64,000 bases of DNA from Diphasiastrum complanatum (lineage: Eukaryota; Streptophyta; Lycopodiopsida; Lycopodiales; Lycopodiaceae), in assembly GCA_029204225.1 (NCBI GenBank), contig CM055104.1:23546285-23610284 (forward strand). Reading direction: 5' to 3'. The number at the start of each line of letters is the position of its first letter. The stretch's first letter is position 1. The notes beneath the pieces were generated by a model. The model did no database searches, was not told the DNA's origin, and saw nothing but the letters and a program-made list of their open reading frames with translations. The position numbers and the translations under genes were made by a program. Below are positions 11,779-22,989 of the stretch, one piece after another.

Positions 11779-11780
<2 letters not shown>
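9578..11780 (-). other. MADS intron 1, unique-looking 3' part
   Basis: About 2.2 kb without recognisable element signatures. The 130-aa and 82-aa ORFs here show no family motif. A short inverted repeat (GTCTGTCA / TGACAGAC) lies at about 10708-10731. Confidence 0.5.
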
Positions 11781-11826
<46 letters not shown>

Positions 11827-11860
11827 CACAGAAATACACACACACACACGCGCACACATA
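11781..11860. repeat. (CT)n then CA/TA microsatellite
   Basis: CT repeat 11781-11824, followed by a short CA run and TATATATATA. Confidence 0.95.
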
Positions 11861-11947
11861 TATATATATGCACATACCTTAGTTAATCATTCCGGAACAG
11901 GACCACAAAAGAATACGTACTTTTTTACAAAGGAAAAACCGCGATAC

Positions 11948-13135
11948 TGTAATATCACGTAACACTGCTGTTCCTGCTGTTTCTGTACCGCGCTCAGCTC
12001 CGATGCAAAGCGGAGTGAGGGGGCAAAAAGCTAGCTGGCTCGAAGGAATTCTAGGATGATCTGGCTTGAGAGTGGGTGGTTTTTTAGCAAGGAAACAAAC
12101 AACGATACTGACGTAAACCGATAAAAGAATATGCTGGAGATCTGGAATCGTCTATGCTGGATAGACAGATGTGCTTGGATCATATCCAACTGCAGTGGTG
12201 TTGTAAAGCTGACTCGGGTGCACCCAGCATGCCCTGTAAGACTCAAAGGGGTGACACTCTCTATCTGATCATGAACTTCAAAATATAGTAAGGTATAGCA
12301 AGTTAGAACGTCAAGGACTGAGCCTCCGACCTGTGGTGAGCCAGTCAAGTAGTCACAAGTCATGAGCTAGCTCTGGAGCTCGAGTCATGGCCTAGTCAGG
12401 AAGCAAGTTGATTCGGCCGCCGGGACGGCTCCCGGGACCCCAGGAGCCAGACTGATTCTGCCAGGCTTGCCAGGCTTAATCAGCAAAATAAAAACTAAGT
12501 CCTAAAAAGCGTGCTTTACTAGAAAGCACTATGTTTCAAACCAGAGGAAGTGCGCCGAATCACAACAGAACTATAGGGGGAGTCCGGCAGACAGAAACTT
12601 GGGCAGCTCAACCAGCGCCAGGAATCTAGTCACCAGGTCTCAGCTCCCTCTACCAGCACGAGCCAGGCACAATGCCCAGCACATGTTGGTGGCCCCGAGA
12701 CCGGTCAGTCTATGTATGAATGTAACCTCTTCCAAATCTAATAAAGTTGATCCTTGGGGCTGATTACCATTTCGGTTTCGCCTCCGGGACTGGTCCAAGT
12801 GGAAGGACCCTTACTACAACCTTTTTGCGTCGCCGGCGCCTAAGGGTCCCTGTCATCGACATGGGGCTTGCCGCTATGCCAATTGGTCAGTTTGGCGACC
12901 ACTATGCCTTGGGTTTCATGTGTGGCTTGTCTTTGCCTTTGGTTACCTTTTGGGGACGGATTCTGAGTTGGCTTTCGGGTTGGTTGGGATTCCAGTTTTC
13001 TTAAGTCTGAATGGTTAAGCTTGTTACGTTTCTGAGTTGGCTTTTACGTAAGTGCATGATGGATGAATGTTAGACTTAAGCGCGTGTTGGGGAAACGGCT
13101 CAAGTCCCAGCGCCCTTTGAGGTGCCGGTGCAACA
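11948..13135 (+). repeat. Probable 5' LTR of Ty3 element A
   Basis: The right end is well placed: CAACA at 13131-13135 sits two bases before a tRNA-iMet primer site. The left end is a guess at TG in TGTAATATCACG (11948). An AATAAA at 12740-12745 could be the LTR polyadenylation signal. No second copy of this LTR is in the window. Confidence 0.4.
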
Positions 13136-13137
13136 TG

Positions 13138-13150
13138 TGGTATCAGAGCC
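13138..13150 (+). other. Primer-binding site of element A (tRNA-iMet)
   Basis: TGGTATCAGAGCC complements the 3' end of plant initiator methionine tRNA, the common primer of copia and chromovirus-type elements. Confidence 0.85.
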
Positions 13151-13225
13151 GACTAGCCGTACAGCTACGCAAGTCTCACAGGGATGGCCACGTTTTGGGA
13201 TTTGTCAGGACAACCGTTGCGCAAG

Positions 13226-13611
13226 GTGCTTCCCACAGTGTAAGCACGGGTGCCTCCACGGTCAGGGTGGTCGGCAGAACGGGGGACTTGATGAGTCAAA
13301 GTGCTGCCCTCGAGGTGTAAGCACGGTCAGTTCTCGCGGTTCGGGCCTGGCGCTGTCTGCACGTAGGACAGATGAGGCAAAGTGCTGCCTAGGTAGGTGA
13401 AAGCACGGTCTGTACCTTGTGGGGTGCGGGGCGACATATTCGAACTGTACGGGTTAACCATTGATACAGAGATGCTGCTCGAATTCGGGTGTAAAGCACG
13501 GGTGGTTAGCTGCCGGTGCGGGATAGCTGCCGATCGTTTAGCTATAAGGGCTATCGACCAAAAAGTGGTGGGGCGTGACTGAGGCAATGTGCTGCTTAAT
13601 GGTGAAAGCAC
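13226..13611 (+). repeat. Five-fold stem-loop repeat in element A leader
   Basis: Five copies of a short hairpin, arms GTGCT and AGCAC, consensus GTGCTGCC-N-GGTGWAAGCACGG. They are at 13226-13247, 13301-13324, 13382-13406, 13472-13499 (first arm ATGCT) and 13589-13611, spaced about 75-117 nt, between primer site and gag. Function unknown; position suits RNA dimerisation, packaging or translation control (inference). Confidence 0.75.
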
Positions 13612-13767
13612 GTATGGTTGGATGGATGTTTCCCCGTGGGCTAATTCTGTGATAGATTTGTGTGGGCGTGGCTAGGCAAAGGTCCTACGTCCGGTCTCAG
13701 GGGGGTTTGTGGCTTGAGAGGGATCCTCTGTGTTTGCTTTGGTTCCAAGTCGAGAAAGAAAGAGCGT

Positions 13768-14909
13768 ATGCACTCCACAGTGGCGCCTCTCCAAGAAGAG
13801 ATGAGTGGCCCTTCTGAACCTACACCAAGAGACGAACCCTTGCCAGAGGCGCAACAAGACCTCTTTGAAGTGAAGATGCGGCAATACTTATCAAGCGCAA
13901 TGACGGCTATGCTTAGTGAGGTGAAGAAGGACAGAGAAACAGAAAGGAAAGAATGGCAAACATCCCTGCGAACCATGAACCTTACTCAATTTAAACTTGC
14001 TAGAGAAATGAGAGATGGGCTAACACAGCTCGAAGCCAGGTTTGAAGAGTTGGAGGCAACTAGAGGGAATGCAGTGGTGCCTCCTCCACAGATACCAAGA
14101 GAACCACGAGCGCGAAACACGGAAGGCCCAAAGAAGACTGCCGAAGTAAAAGCACCACCTACTTTCAAAGGAGAGCATGACATTCGAATTGTGGAAGATT
14201 GGTTGTTTCACATGGACCATTACTTCCGTCTGATGAACACTCCTGAGGAAGAAAGAACGGACTTGCATTAGCATATTTTGAGGGCTACACTACTAACTGG
14301 TACCGGATGGCAGGAATGCATTTCCAGACATGGGACGCATTCAAAACCGCGTTACGAGAGGAGTTCATACCGAAGGATTCACACATGAGATTGAGGACAG
14401 AATTATCGGGGCTCAAACAGAAAGGGTCATTGCGAGAGTACCTCAATAAATTCAGACAGAGTGTATGGGTTATTGAAGATATGTCCGAGGCAGACAAAAC
14501 TCATTACCTCTTGCCTGGAATGCAGTCTTGGACCCGGCGTGCAATAGACAGCTACATGCCCCATGATTTCAATTCAACTATTCGAGCAGCTGAAATGGTT
14601 TGTGATTATGAGAGCACATTGGCACCAGCTGCTCCCGCAACCTCAACAAGAGTATTTAGTGGATCCAGACCGAGTTCGAGCTTCTTTTCAAGGGGGGACT
14701 CAGCTTCAAATGGCAACCAAGCCTCGAGTAGCGTGAACAAATTCCCAACAAAAACAGGGTTTGGCAACCAAGGCAACAATGGAGGGAACATGTTCCAGAG
14801 AAGAAACAATGTTGGACCTTCAGCTAGTCACAGCAACAGCTCACCAACGGTGGGCAGTTCCATGCGCTGCTTCAACTGTCATCAGCAAGGTCATGCCCCA
14901 AACCATTGA
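13768..14909 (+). pseudogene. Ty3 element A gag
   Basis: Capsid/nucleocapsid gene. Likely start MHSTVAPLQEEMSGPSE at 13768; an open frame reaches back to 13660 but looks like leader. A charged, probably coiled-coil N-terminal part is followed by the Retrotrans_gag region (DIRIVEDWLFHMDHYF, then WDAFKTALREEFIPK and LKQKGSLREYLNKFRQ). A frameshift near 14268 breaks it. It ends in a zinc knuckle, CFNCHQQGHAPNH, where a stop stands in place of the last cysteine, so the knuckle is truncated. Not functional as it stands. Confidence 0.85.
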
Positions 14910-15846
14910 ACAAGCAAATCATGGCTGCCACGAAGGATTTGATAGGATGGAGAGAGAGGCTGATCAAGAAGATGGTGAACAGGATGACGAAGAGGACCCA
15001 GAAATGGATTTGACGGAGTCTGACCTGAATGCCTTACAACAGATAGGGGCACTTGAGGCGTATCGTGAACATCTCATGGCGACTCCTGCGAGAGGATCAA
15101 AGTTATTGTACCTGAAAGGCTGTATTCAAGGCAGGATCATTTACTTCATGGTAGACCTGGGGGCGTCACATAACTACTTGTCAAAAAAACTGACAGGGGA
15201 ATTGGACATCCAATGTGAAGAAAATGTGACTCCTATTTGTGTGGAGACCGCAAAAGGTACAATGACCACTTGTAGATTGGCAACCAACTTACCAATCTCC
15301 CTGGGAACCTAGAAGAATCGACTAACGCTCACAATCTTGAAGATGGATGCCTTCGACGCTATTTTGGGATTAAGCTGGTTTAACGAACATGTGGTGGCCT
15401 TCTTGGCAAAAGGGGTTAACCTTGTGTTATTATACAATGGCAGGAGACCTTGTGTTGTCAGAGTTGTGCCAGGGGACCAACTAGAAAAGAACGACACAAA
15501 TGAACCGGAGCCAACCATCCCTCCCAATCTCATTCACCTCTTTAACGAAGGACAGCCAACAGTGACAGACCAGCTGACACGGGACCAAATGGAGCCAACA
15601 TTGCCTGCAGTTTCCACATCAAAGGTGAATTTAAGTGCCGATGCAGAGCTCAAGGAGCTCAACTTGTGTGACCAAGTGAAAGCTCACTTCTTTAACGAAG
15701 GACATCCAACAGTGACAAACCAGCTGACGCGAGGTCAAATGGAGCCAACATTGCCTGCAGCTTCTACATCAGAGGTGAATCTAAGTGCCGATGCAGAGCT
15801 CAAGGAGCTCAACCTGGGTGACCAAACGAAATATCTAGAGTCCTAG
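14910..15846 (+). pseudogene. Ty3 element A protease region
   Basis: Aspartic protease domain in one frame, with a stop at 15310-15312 inside it. Residues YFMVDLGASHNYLS hold the active site, normally DSGA or DTGA; here the Ser/Thr is Leu, which should abolish activity. MDAFDAILGLSWF downstream is the typical second conserved strand (ILG..WL). An acidic stretch (EDGEQDDEEDPEMD) precedes the protease. It follows gag as expected. Confidence 0.85.
15532..15834 (+). repeat. About 150-bp tandem duplication, in frame
   Basis: Two roughly 50-residue units after the protease, each with FNEG.PTVT.QLTR.QMEPTL and SADAELKELNL. Copies at about 15532-15684 and 15688-15834 differ by scattered substitutions. 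The duplication keeps frame, which suggests it arose while the gene was expressed (inference). Confidence 0.85.
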
Positions 15847-16329
15847 GGGACTCATCCAGACGTGCCGCGAAAATGACATATCTGAGGCTTAAGGGAGCCG
15901 TAAGTACCTTTTTCTTTCATGTTAATAAAGTAAGCCGCATTTCTCATCGAGGAGTGAGCTTCAGTCTAATGTCTAAGTGCAGCAGCTTTACACAGGTTTT
16001 ACGTAAGTGAACTAGATCCACACTTTTCCTGTGCTGGGTGCAAACACAATATCATTACTTCTCTTTACAGTTGGTCTCCTTTGGCCAATGAATCAAGCCC
16101 GGGTTGGGAAGTTCATTTGCATGGGGAGCATGGAGTCCCCAACAATCCCTTAGTGTGCAACTCAAAGCTTGTTCAGCTTATGGAAAATGATCAGCATGAG
16201 GTACTTCTTTGTGTTTGACATTTACAGTTTATTTCTAATGACTCTGTTTGTAGTAATATTTTTCATAAAAAGAAAAAGTTAGATGCTCTGTAAAGTAAAT
16301 ATGTTGATGTCTTTCTTGATGATTTGCCT
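15847..16329 (+). other. Linker between element A protease and RT
   Basis: About 480 bp not recognisable as protease or RT, with many stops. It may be an insertion or decayed linker. I see no element ends. Confidence 0.4.
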
Positions 16330-17106
16330 AGATTAGTTTACCACCCTGTAGAGAAATTGATCATGCTATTAACTTAGTACCTGGTACAGCACCCATAGCT
16401 AAGCCACCCTATCAGGTCAGTCAATTAGAGGATCAGGAAATAACTAAACAATTAATAGAATATCTAAATAAAGGACAGATACAACCAAGCAGTTCCCCTT
16501 GGGCAACACCTGTCCTTTTAGTTAAAAAAAAAAAACGGTCTATGTGTTTATGCGTGGACTACAAAGCATTAAATAAAGTCACAATAAAGAATAAGTACCA
16601 CTATGCCTCGGGTAGACGAGTTGTTTGATCAGCTCGATCTTCGATCGGGGTATCATCAAGTCCGTATTAAGGCGGAAGATGTCCCGAAAACAGCCTTTAG
16701 AACTAGTCACGGTCATTATGAGTTTAAGGTGATGCCCTTTGGACTCACCAATGCTCCGGCGACTTTTATGACCCTAATGGGAATGTTCTTTGCCCATATT
16801 TAGAAAAAAATGTAGTAGTTTTTCTAGATGATATCTTAGTCCACAGCAGAACTAAGAAAGAGCATTTGGCTCACATCAGAAAGGTGTTTCGTTTGCTCAG
16901 AAAGCATAAGCTATTCACAAATAAACGTAAATTTGAGTTTTTTACCAAAGAAAATACATATTTGGGCCATATTATCTCCAAAGATGTGATTAAAATGGAT
17001 CCAAATAAGGTCAAAGCCATGTTCAGTTGGCCTAGACCAAACAGTATAACAGATCTTCAGGTCTTTCTTGGCCTTTCAAGATACTATAGACGATTTCTCA
17101 AGGATT
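16330..17106 (+). pseudogene. Ty3 element A reverse transcriptase, truncated
   Basis: RT domain in several frames. In order: [60 protein letters not shown], the catalytic VVVFLDDILVHS (FLDD form of the YxDD box), TYLGHIISKDV and FLGLSRYYRRFLKDY. Frame changes near 16550 and 16800 and several stops kill the gene. It stops at 17106, where sequence like the tRNA-Asp-type LTR begins. RNase H and integrase of element A are missing. Confidence 0.9.
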
Positions 17107-17114
17107 ATGCTCAT

Positions 17115-17501
17115 AAGGGGAAGGGAATGAAGAGGTGGAGAGTCTACCATTTTGGCAATTGGATGTCCTTTCTTCTCAATTTCCTTCGTCTCTCTCATGT
17201 TTATTGGATTTTCATGCCTATTGGATTTTTCATTTGTTGAATATGCTTTTTGTTGCTATCTTTATAAGATAAAAGATTGAGAGAGGAAAGCTGAGTTTTG
17301 ATCTTGTGAGTGATTTAGGGTGGGCTAATGCTTGTACGATTTCATTATAAGCTTGCCTAACATCTTGTGAATAGACACAACCCCCTTAGAAATGAACTAC
17401 TGCATGACAGGAAGGAGAAACTACTTCTCTAACCTATTTGCTTTGTCCTTGATTGGATCTTGAAAATAGGGTTTGAAGGTAGATGTGGAAAAATTCCTAC
17501 A
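17115..17501 (+). repeat. LTR fragment of a tRNA-Asp-primed Ty3 element
   Basis: Aligns in order with the 3' half of the LTR at 27734-28368 (GGATGTCC, CTCTCATGTTT, TTTGTTGAAT, then a CTACAATTTTGG end). The left part of the LTR is missing where it abuts element A's RT, so this copy is truncated or arose by recombination. Confidence 0.6.
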
Positions 17502-17505
17502 ATTT

Positions 17506-17523
17506 TGGTGGCATTGCCGGGAA
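17506..17523 (+). other. Decayed primer-binding site (tRNA-Asp type)
   Basis: TGGTGGCATTGCCGGGAA matches the intact site at 28373-28390 at 14 of 18 positions and lies at the same 4-nt distance from the LTR end. Confidence 0.7.
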
Positions 17524-18504
17524 GCAATTGCCATTATTTTTTTGTTAGCATGATTGTGATGATTGGATGGTGGTTATCATGATTTTGGCATAGTAGTGTT
17601 AAATTGCATTTTTGGTGATTTAGTGTTATAGATTAGGATTAGATTTTGATGTTTTGATTGAATTTCCTGCTTGTAATCACTTGTGATTAATGTGTAGAGA
17701 AGGGGCGATAGTAAATCATTGCTAAGATCCTCTCAAAATTGTTGTTAGAGGCAATAACTTTTTGTTCCTCTTGAATTAAACCTTGCTAACTTGCAGGAAG
17801 GACTACTCTGATATAGAGAAGCTCCAATTTTACAAGCAACCTTCTCCCACCTCCAAATTGTCAAATTAGGCTTAATCTGAGGTCTGCAAGAATTTTTGCT
17901 TAGTTTTGAAAGCCATGTGAAGTTTAATATAGCTGAAAAGGGAAATACAAGCCAATAACCTTCAAATTTCAATAGAAACTTGTCCTTAACCTTCGCAAGT
18001 CCAACTGCAGCTTGCTCACATTGTGACTAGCTCACAGAGGTTCCTCTTTTTTATTCTAGTCAATTTTTAGTGAAAAACATAACCCTAGCAAGAAAAACCT
18101 CAATTTTTTGTACTAGACCTTCACATAGCCTTCATAATTAATTTTGAGCATTCCTCATATAGCCAATGACTTCCAATAATCCCTGTGAAGAGTATAAAAT
18201 ATAAGAGTTTTGTTCCATACGAATGTCTTCCAATTTGCCTAGGTTTCACATGCTAAGACTTAGTGAAAGTTCAAAATCATCGCAGACATAACCTTTGTTA
18301 CCAGGAACCTTCGCCAACAAGCAACTTCACAAGTCCATCACTCGTCCAATTGTATATAGATCATACCGTTTCACGCTTGGGGTCAATGCAACCCCCTAAA
18401 ACGTTGTGCTGGGGCATCTCTAGGGATGATCCAGACCCCACAACCAGGGGCCTCATCGCTAGGCTCCATTGATGCTAGCTAGCCATAGTTAAGATATATT
18501 ATTA
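17524..18504 (+). other. Leader of the truncated tRNA-Asp-primed element
   Basis: The first 170 bp resemble 28391-28560, including a TTTTGGCATA block. It also carries CCTTCGC motifs (about 17990 and 18308) like the leader of element J. No gag is found before chromovirus E begins. Confidence 0.5.
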
Positions 18505-18841
18505 TGTTGTGTTGCAATCTAAGCCATCTCTCTTTGAACATAGAGAGGGGCACATTGAGAGTTGTGTTGCAATCTAAGCCATCTCTCTTGGAACATAGAG
18601 AGGGGCACTATTCTCGGGCCCCCTAAACCACATGTAGGTTGATGGCATGCATTGGTGCCACGTGTTATGACACATCTCTGAGTGCAAATATCCCTCAATT
18701 GGACCTGGCCCACATGCATGTACTACATGAATGTGCCGAGTTCCCGCATGCAAGGCTTAGGCCCAGTATTCATGCACATGCCATTAATACTATCATGCCC
18801 TATCTTGCTCCTAATCCCAGAAATGTCACAGGATCATAACA
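18505..18841 (-). repeat. 3' LTR of chromovirus E
   Basis: Minus-strand LTR starting TGTTATGATCC at 18841, just after a purine tract. Related to the 5' LTR at 26802-27109 across the TGATGGCATGCA, CCCACATGCATGTACT and TCATGCCCTAT blocks. It has its own tandem duplication (GTTGTGTTGCAATCTAAGCC unit, about 18507-18605). The left boundary is approximate and no target duplication was found. Confidence 0.7.
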
Positions 18842-18856
18842 CTCCTTCCCCTTAAG
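18842..18856 (-). other. Polypurine tract of E
   Basis: Minus strand CTTAAGGGGAAGGAG, directly upstream of the LTR start; this primes plus-strand DNA synthesis. Confidence 0.75.
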
Positions 18857-19830
18857 AGAAGTCTTAGTCCTCTAAGACAAAGTTAGGGAACAACTTTTGG
18901 AGGCTACTTAAATTTCCCCAGGTTGCGCTATCATCCGACCTATCTTTTCATTCCACCAGATATTCTTGATACAAAGTAGGACAATGTGGAAGATTTTGTA
19001 GGTCTATGGATTCAATTAGAACAACTTTTTCTACAAGGTTATCTGATCTATATAAAGCTTTTCTTAGTCTTCTTACATGAAGAACTGAAAAAACCTTACA
19101 ACCTTGTGGTAGTTCTAACTTGTAAGAAACCTCTCCAACTTTTCGAGTTATTGTGAATGGACCACAGTATCTTAGCACTAATGCTAGTCTTCAAAGTCTT
19201 GGAATCATCTAGAACTCGTAGGTGAGCCTTTTCACCTACATTAAAGTGCACGATCCTCATATGTGGGTCAGTGTACTTTCATGATGGATCTTGGGATTGT
19301 CTAATACTTTTGCGAGCATGTTCGATCATCTGGTTTAGACAGTCTAGAAAACCTCTAGCGACCTCTACTTTCTTACTATACCCCAAAGTTGGTGGTGGTC
19401 TAGGTTGGGAACCATACATCAGCATAAATGGGTTGTATCGCATTGTTACATTTTAGTAGGATTGGGAGGTACTCATACCCATATTTTTGTTTTTTACTAA
19501 CGTATGCATGACGCATTTGCTCGAGCACTTGGTGGTTAGTGCTCTTTGTGATGCTCATATTTAACTTAGTGTGTAGTTGATGAAAAATTGCTCTTTATAA
19601 ACTACTTGTGAACTTACTGTCCCAATAGCTTATTATACCGGTTGGCAGCCCATACAATCTGATAAGTCCATTTACAAACATTCTAGCAAGTTTTGGAGCT
19701 TTTATAGTTGAAAATGTGTCATCTTGGTCAGCCGATCTACTATTACCCAAATGGCATCATAACCTCGCTTAGTACGTGGCAACCCTATTATGAAATCCAC
19801 GGAAATGATTTTCCATTGTCGACTAAAATT
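18857..19830 (-). pseudogene. Chromovirus E integrase with chromodomain
   Basis: Minus strand, in order: an integrase core start ([20 protein letters not shown], which holds the first catalytic Asp), a decayed middle, then YNPFMLMYGSQPRP, the GPY/F module (LRYCGPFTITRKVGEVSYKL), and a chromodomain beginning LYQEYLVE and ending NFVLED. A stop replaces the conserved Trp after LVE/LVK. Multiple stops and frame changes. Closely related to the intact integrase of element F (41898-43232). Confidence 0.85.
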
Positions 19831-19979
19831 TCTAATGGATGCAATCCTTATTTATTAACTTGATGCTTGTAGCAACTAGTGTCGTCGATAAGTGGTATGA
19901 ACTCCAAACTATACATAAGCGGGTTCTCAGGTAGGTCATGCTCACCATGTAGCTCAACCAACTTTTCAGCCTGCTCAAA

Positions 19980-20360
19980 CGAGATAGTATTTGTTTGATA
20001 AATCGTATGGAGGTTGGCCCTAGACTATAGAGCCAATCGTGATCAAGGATGAGGTTTACTCTGTCCAAGTTCATGATTGGAAAATTTAAGCAATTCTAAT
20101 AACCTTGGACATCTATTAATCATAGTTTCTCATACTTGCTTATCCTGTCCCTAGGAAGATAATATACTTATGTTGACTAGGACTTTCTAGAAGCTTTAAA
20201 TTCTTGACAAGGGAATAATTAACAGTATTATGTATGTGTAGCTCCATCGTCAACCATCACTTCGACAATTATATTACCAATTTTTTCCCACGTGCAAACT
20301 AGAGCATGAGGCCCAAAACTAGGGGTCTCTTTAAGCATGGATGAGGATAACTGGCAACTA
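19980..20360 (-). pseudogene. Chromovirus E protease remnant
   Basis: Minus strand encodes VEVMVDDGATHTYN (a D-D-G-A version of the DSGA active site) and further on NLILDHDWLYSLGPT, the second protease motif. It runs almost directly into the integrase; RT and RNase H are deleted. Confidence 0.7.
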
Positions 20361-20528
20361 TGGTTTACAATTTCATGGACTTCTACTTTAGCAAATGAAA
20401 AAGTAGTGGGAAACCTATTGGTCTATACCAAATGAATCTATTGGGCACTATATTTGCCTGAACTTGTGGATCTCCACGGTCCCTTAGTACTATGCTTAGT
20501 GCTATGCCCTTTTCCCATGCAATATCAA

Positions 20529-21555
20529 TGTTGGAAAGAGGTGTGTGAGAAGATAGGTCGAATAGAATTGAATAAAAAGAATTCGAACGACAAGAATTAA
20601 AACTTATCATGCGCAGCGGATTAAACTATCTTTCTCTTTCTCTATGCATAACTACGCCTATCAATCTCGAACAAAGCAATAGTGATAGAAATCACGTTCG
20701 ATCTTATAGTAACTAACTTACAGTGATTACGTAGCCAAACATTTAAGCATTGAATTATCAGACAAATAATCAATCGCAAAGAACTACAAAAATGCATACA
20801 TTCTAAGACAAACCTGAACACAATAAGAAGATAGTATTGATTCAGTATGAAAACGAAACAAATGTAAATGAGTACAACAAGTTGCGGATCAAAGCCACAT
20901 ACTCTAAGCTATCTTTTAGCGGCTAAAATAATCTGAATTAAGCGCAATGCTCATAAGCAGTAAGAGCAATAGCAATCTCTAATCAACTCTAAAGAAGTGA
21001 GCTAGAATGCTCAAGAGTGTCCAAGCTTGCAGGCTTGAGAGAGAAAACGCTAACTATTCAATACTTGATGATTGATCTTCATGCTTCAATGCTTCAATGC
21101 TTAAGATGTAGGAATATGAACAACTATTTATACTAAGCAATTAGATTGTCAAATGCGTCATCCAGTTGGCTGTGATGTGCTGGCATCCATCCAGTTAGGA
21201 CTTCTCAGAAATTACTTGCTAATGAATTAATGCAAGTCGGTGGCTTTGGTCGTAAACAGTCTGTCTGCAGATTTGAAGGTGAATTGTCACTCTGCAAAAA
21301 TGAACATATACTGTCGTGCAAAAATGTGAATAATGTGAAGGTCTTTTCCTTCACATTTGAGGCATCTGGAATTTTGCGAAAAAGCCGAAGTGAGAGAAAA
21401 TCCCAAAAGACGAAAATCCCGAAAATGGACATTGTGAGCCATTTCCGAGTAGCTATGCAGACTGTGTAAAAACACGAAGAAATCTGCAGCTCTGGATAAA
21501 AATTGGACGAAGATTAAAATGTCGATTAGTCAATTAGTAGGAGAATAAGCCAACA
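20529..21555 (-). repeat. 3' LTR of copia D
   Basis: 1027 bp with ends TGTTGG and CCAACA. A polypurine tract (AAAGGGGGAG on the minus strand) is directly upstream, right of 21555. Confidence 0.88.
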
Positions 21556-22245
21556 CTCCCCCTTTATCTGAATCCATGAATGCCTTGACTTTTAAACTTA
21601 GTTCTGCATAGAATTTTCTATGTGCATCCAAGCTTAATGCTTTGGTTAAAATATCTGTTGTCATATCTTGCGTTCGACAATATTGCAATCTGACCTCTTT
21701 GTCGAAAACTTTGCTTCTGACATAGTGATATTTGAGTTCAATGTGCTTACTCCTAGAATGAAATCTAGGGTTGGGTGACAAGGCGATGGCAATTTGATTC
21801 TCAAAATAATAATGTCGGAGCATATTGGTTCAGAGCGATGTCTGAAAGTAAGTTTCTCAACCAAATTGCTTCCTTTGTAGCTTGTGAGGCTGCGATGTAC
21901 TCTGATTCTATAGAAGATAGAGCTATCAAAATGGGGACATTGTTGAGGAAGAATGTAAATTCAGAAGTAGATTTACGAGTGCCTACATCTCCTGCCCAAC
22001 TTGCATCTGTGTAACCACTGAGTAAATTGAGTTTGTCGTTGTCGACTGCTCCATAACAAATGTAAAAGTCCATAGGAGCTCGAAGATATCTCATGACTCT
22101 GATAAGAGCCTTCCAATGTGCTATACCAGGGTTAGTTATAAACTGACTTAGGGAGCTGACTGCAAGAGCTATGTCTAGCCTGGTACAGATCATTGCGTAC
22201 ATAAGAGATCCTATTATCGAATGATAAGGATACTCACGCATGTGC
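21556..22245 (-). pseudogene. Copia D RNase H
   Basis: RNase H of the polyprotein, two overlapping frames. Conserved copia blocks: YHSIIGSLMYAMICTRLDIA, LSGYTDASWAGDVGTRKS (first catalytic Asp), ALSSIESEYIAASQATKEA (Glu), HYVRSKVFDKEVRL and TTDILTKAL. A frame change near 21815 breaks it. Confidence 0.88.
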
Positions 22246-22980
22246 TCTTTCTCTTAAATTGTTTGAGGACACTGGTCCTTTGACAATTTGAGACCTGGTT
22301 CCATTGGTGAGAGAGCTATCTTGCAATTAACCAGATTATATCTGACTAACATGTTATAGATGTACCTCTGTTGAGTAATGTAGACCAACTTTCGACTTCT
22401 GTCTCTATGGATTTGAAAATACCAAGGCAGAAATGAGCTTCGTCCAGATCGGTCATGTCGAATTCGGAAGATAGCATTGTCTTGCCTTCTTTTATCAGAT
22501 CGATATTGTTGCCGAGCAATGTGTCATCCACATATAAAGTGATAATGATAAAAGACTGTTGCACTGTCTTGAAGTAAATATTCGAATCTGAAGAGCTTGG
22601 TGTATAGTCGTGATCAATAAGGAAATTATTGATCCTTTGAAACCATGCTCGAGCAGATTGCTTCAAGCCATAAAGTGCTTTATGGAGTTTACACACATGA
22701 TTGTGTTTACCTTCGATAATATAACCTTCGGGTTGCATCATGTAAATGTCTTCTTCGATAACTCCATTGAGATATGCTGTCTGTACATCCATTCGATGTA
22801 TTTCCAAATCTGCTGCAGCGGTAAACGATAATAAAAGTCGAATAGAACAATGCTTGATTACTGGATTGAAGGTCTCACTGTAATCGACGTTGTATACCTG
22901 AGAAAATCCTTTAGCAACAAGTCGGGCTTTTCTTCTGTCGATGCTTCCGTCTGCTTTGTACTTGACTTTGAAAATCCATT
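22246..22980 (-). pseudogene. Copia D reverse transcriptase
   Basis: RT domain: IHRMDVQTAYLNGVIEEDIY (first Asp in MDVQTAYLNG), CKLHKALYGLKQSARAWFQR, the catalytic ITLYVDDTLL, and FDMTDLDEAHFCLGI. The N-terminal KARLVAKGF-type region lies to the right of 22807 in another frame. Stops at both ends of the best frame make it non-functional. Confidence 0.9.
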
Positions 22981-22989
22981 TGCAATCAA

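Noticed and set aside
12747-13400. Several 80-90-aa ORFs in the LTR and leader of element A
   Set aside because: They lie across the LTR end, primer site and hairpin repeats; no protein motif.
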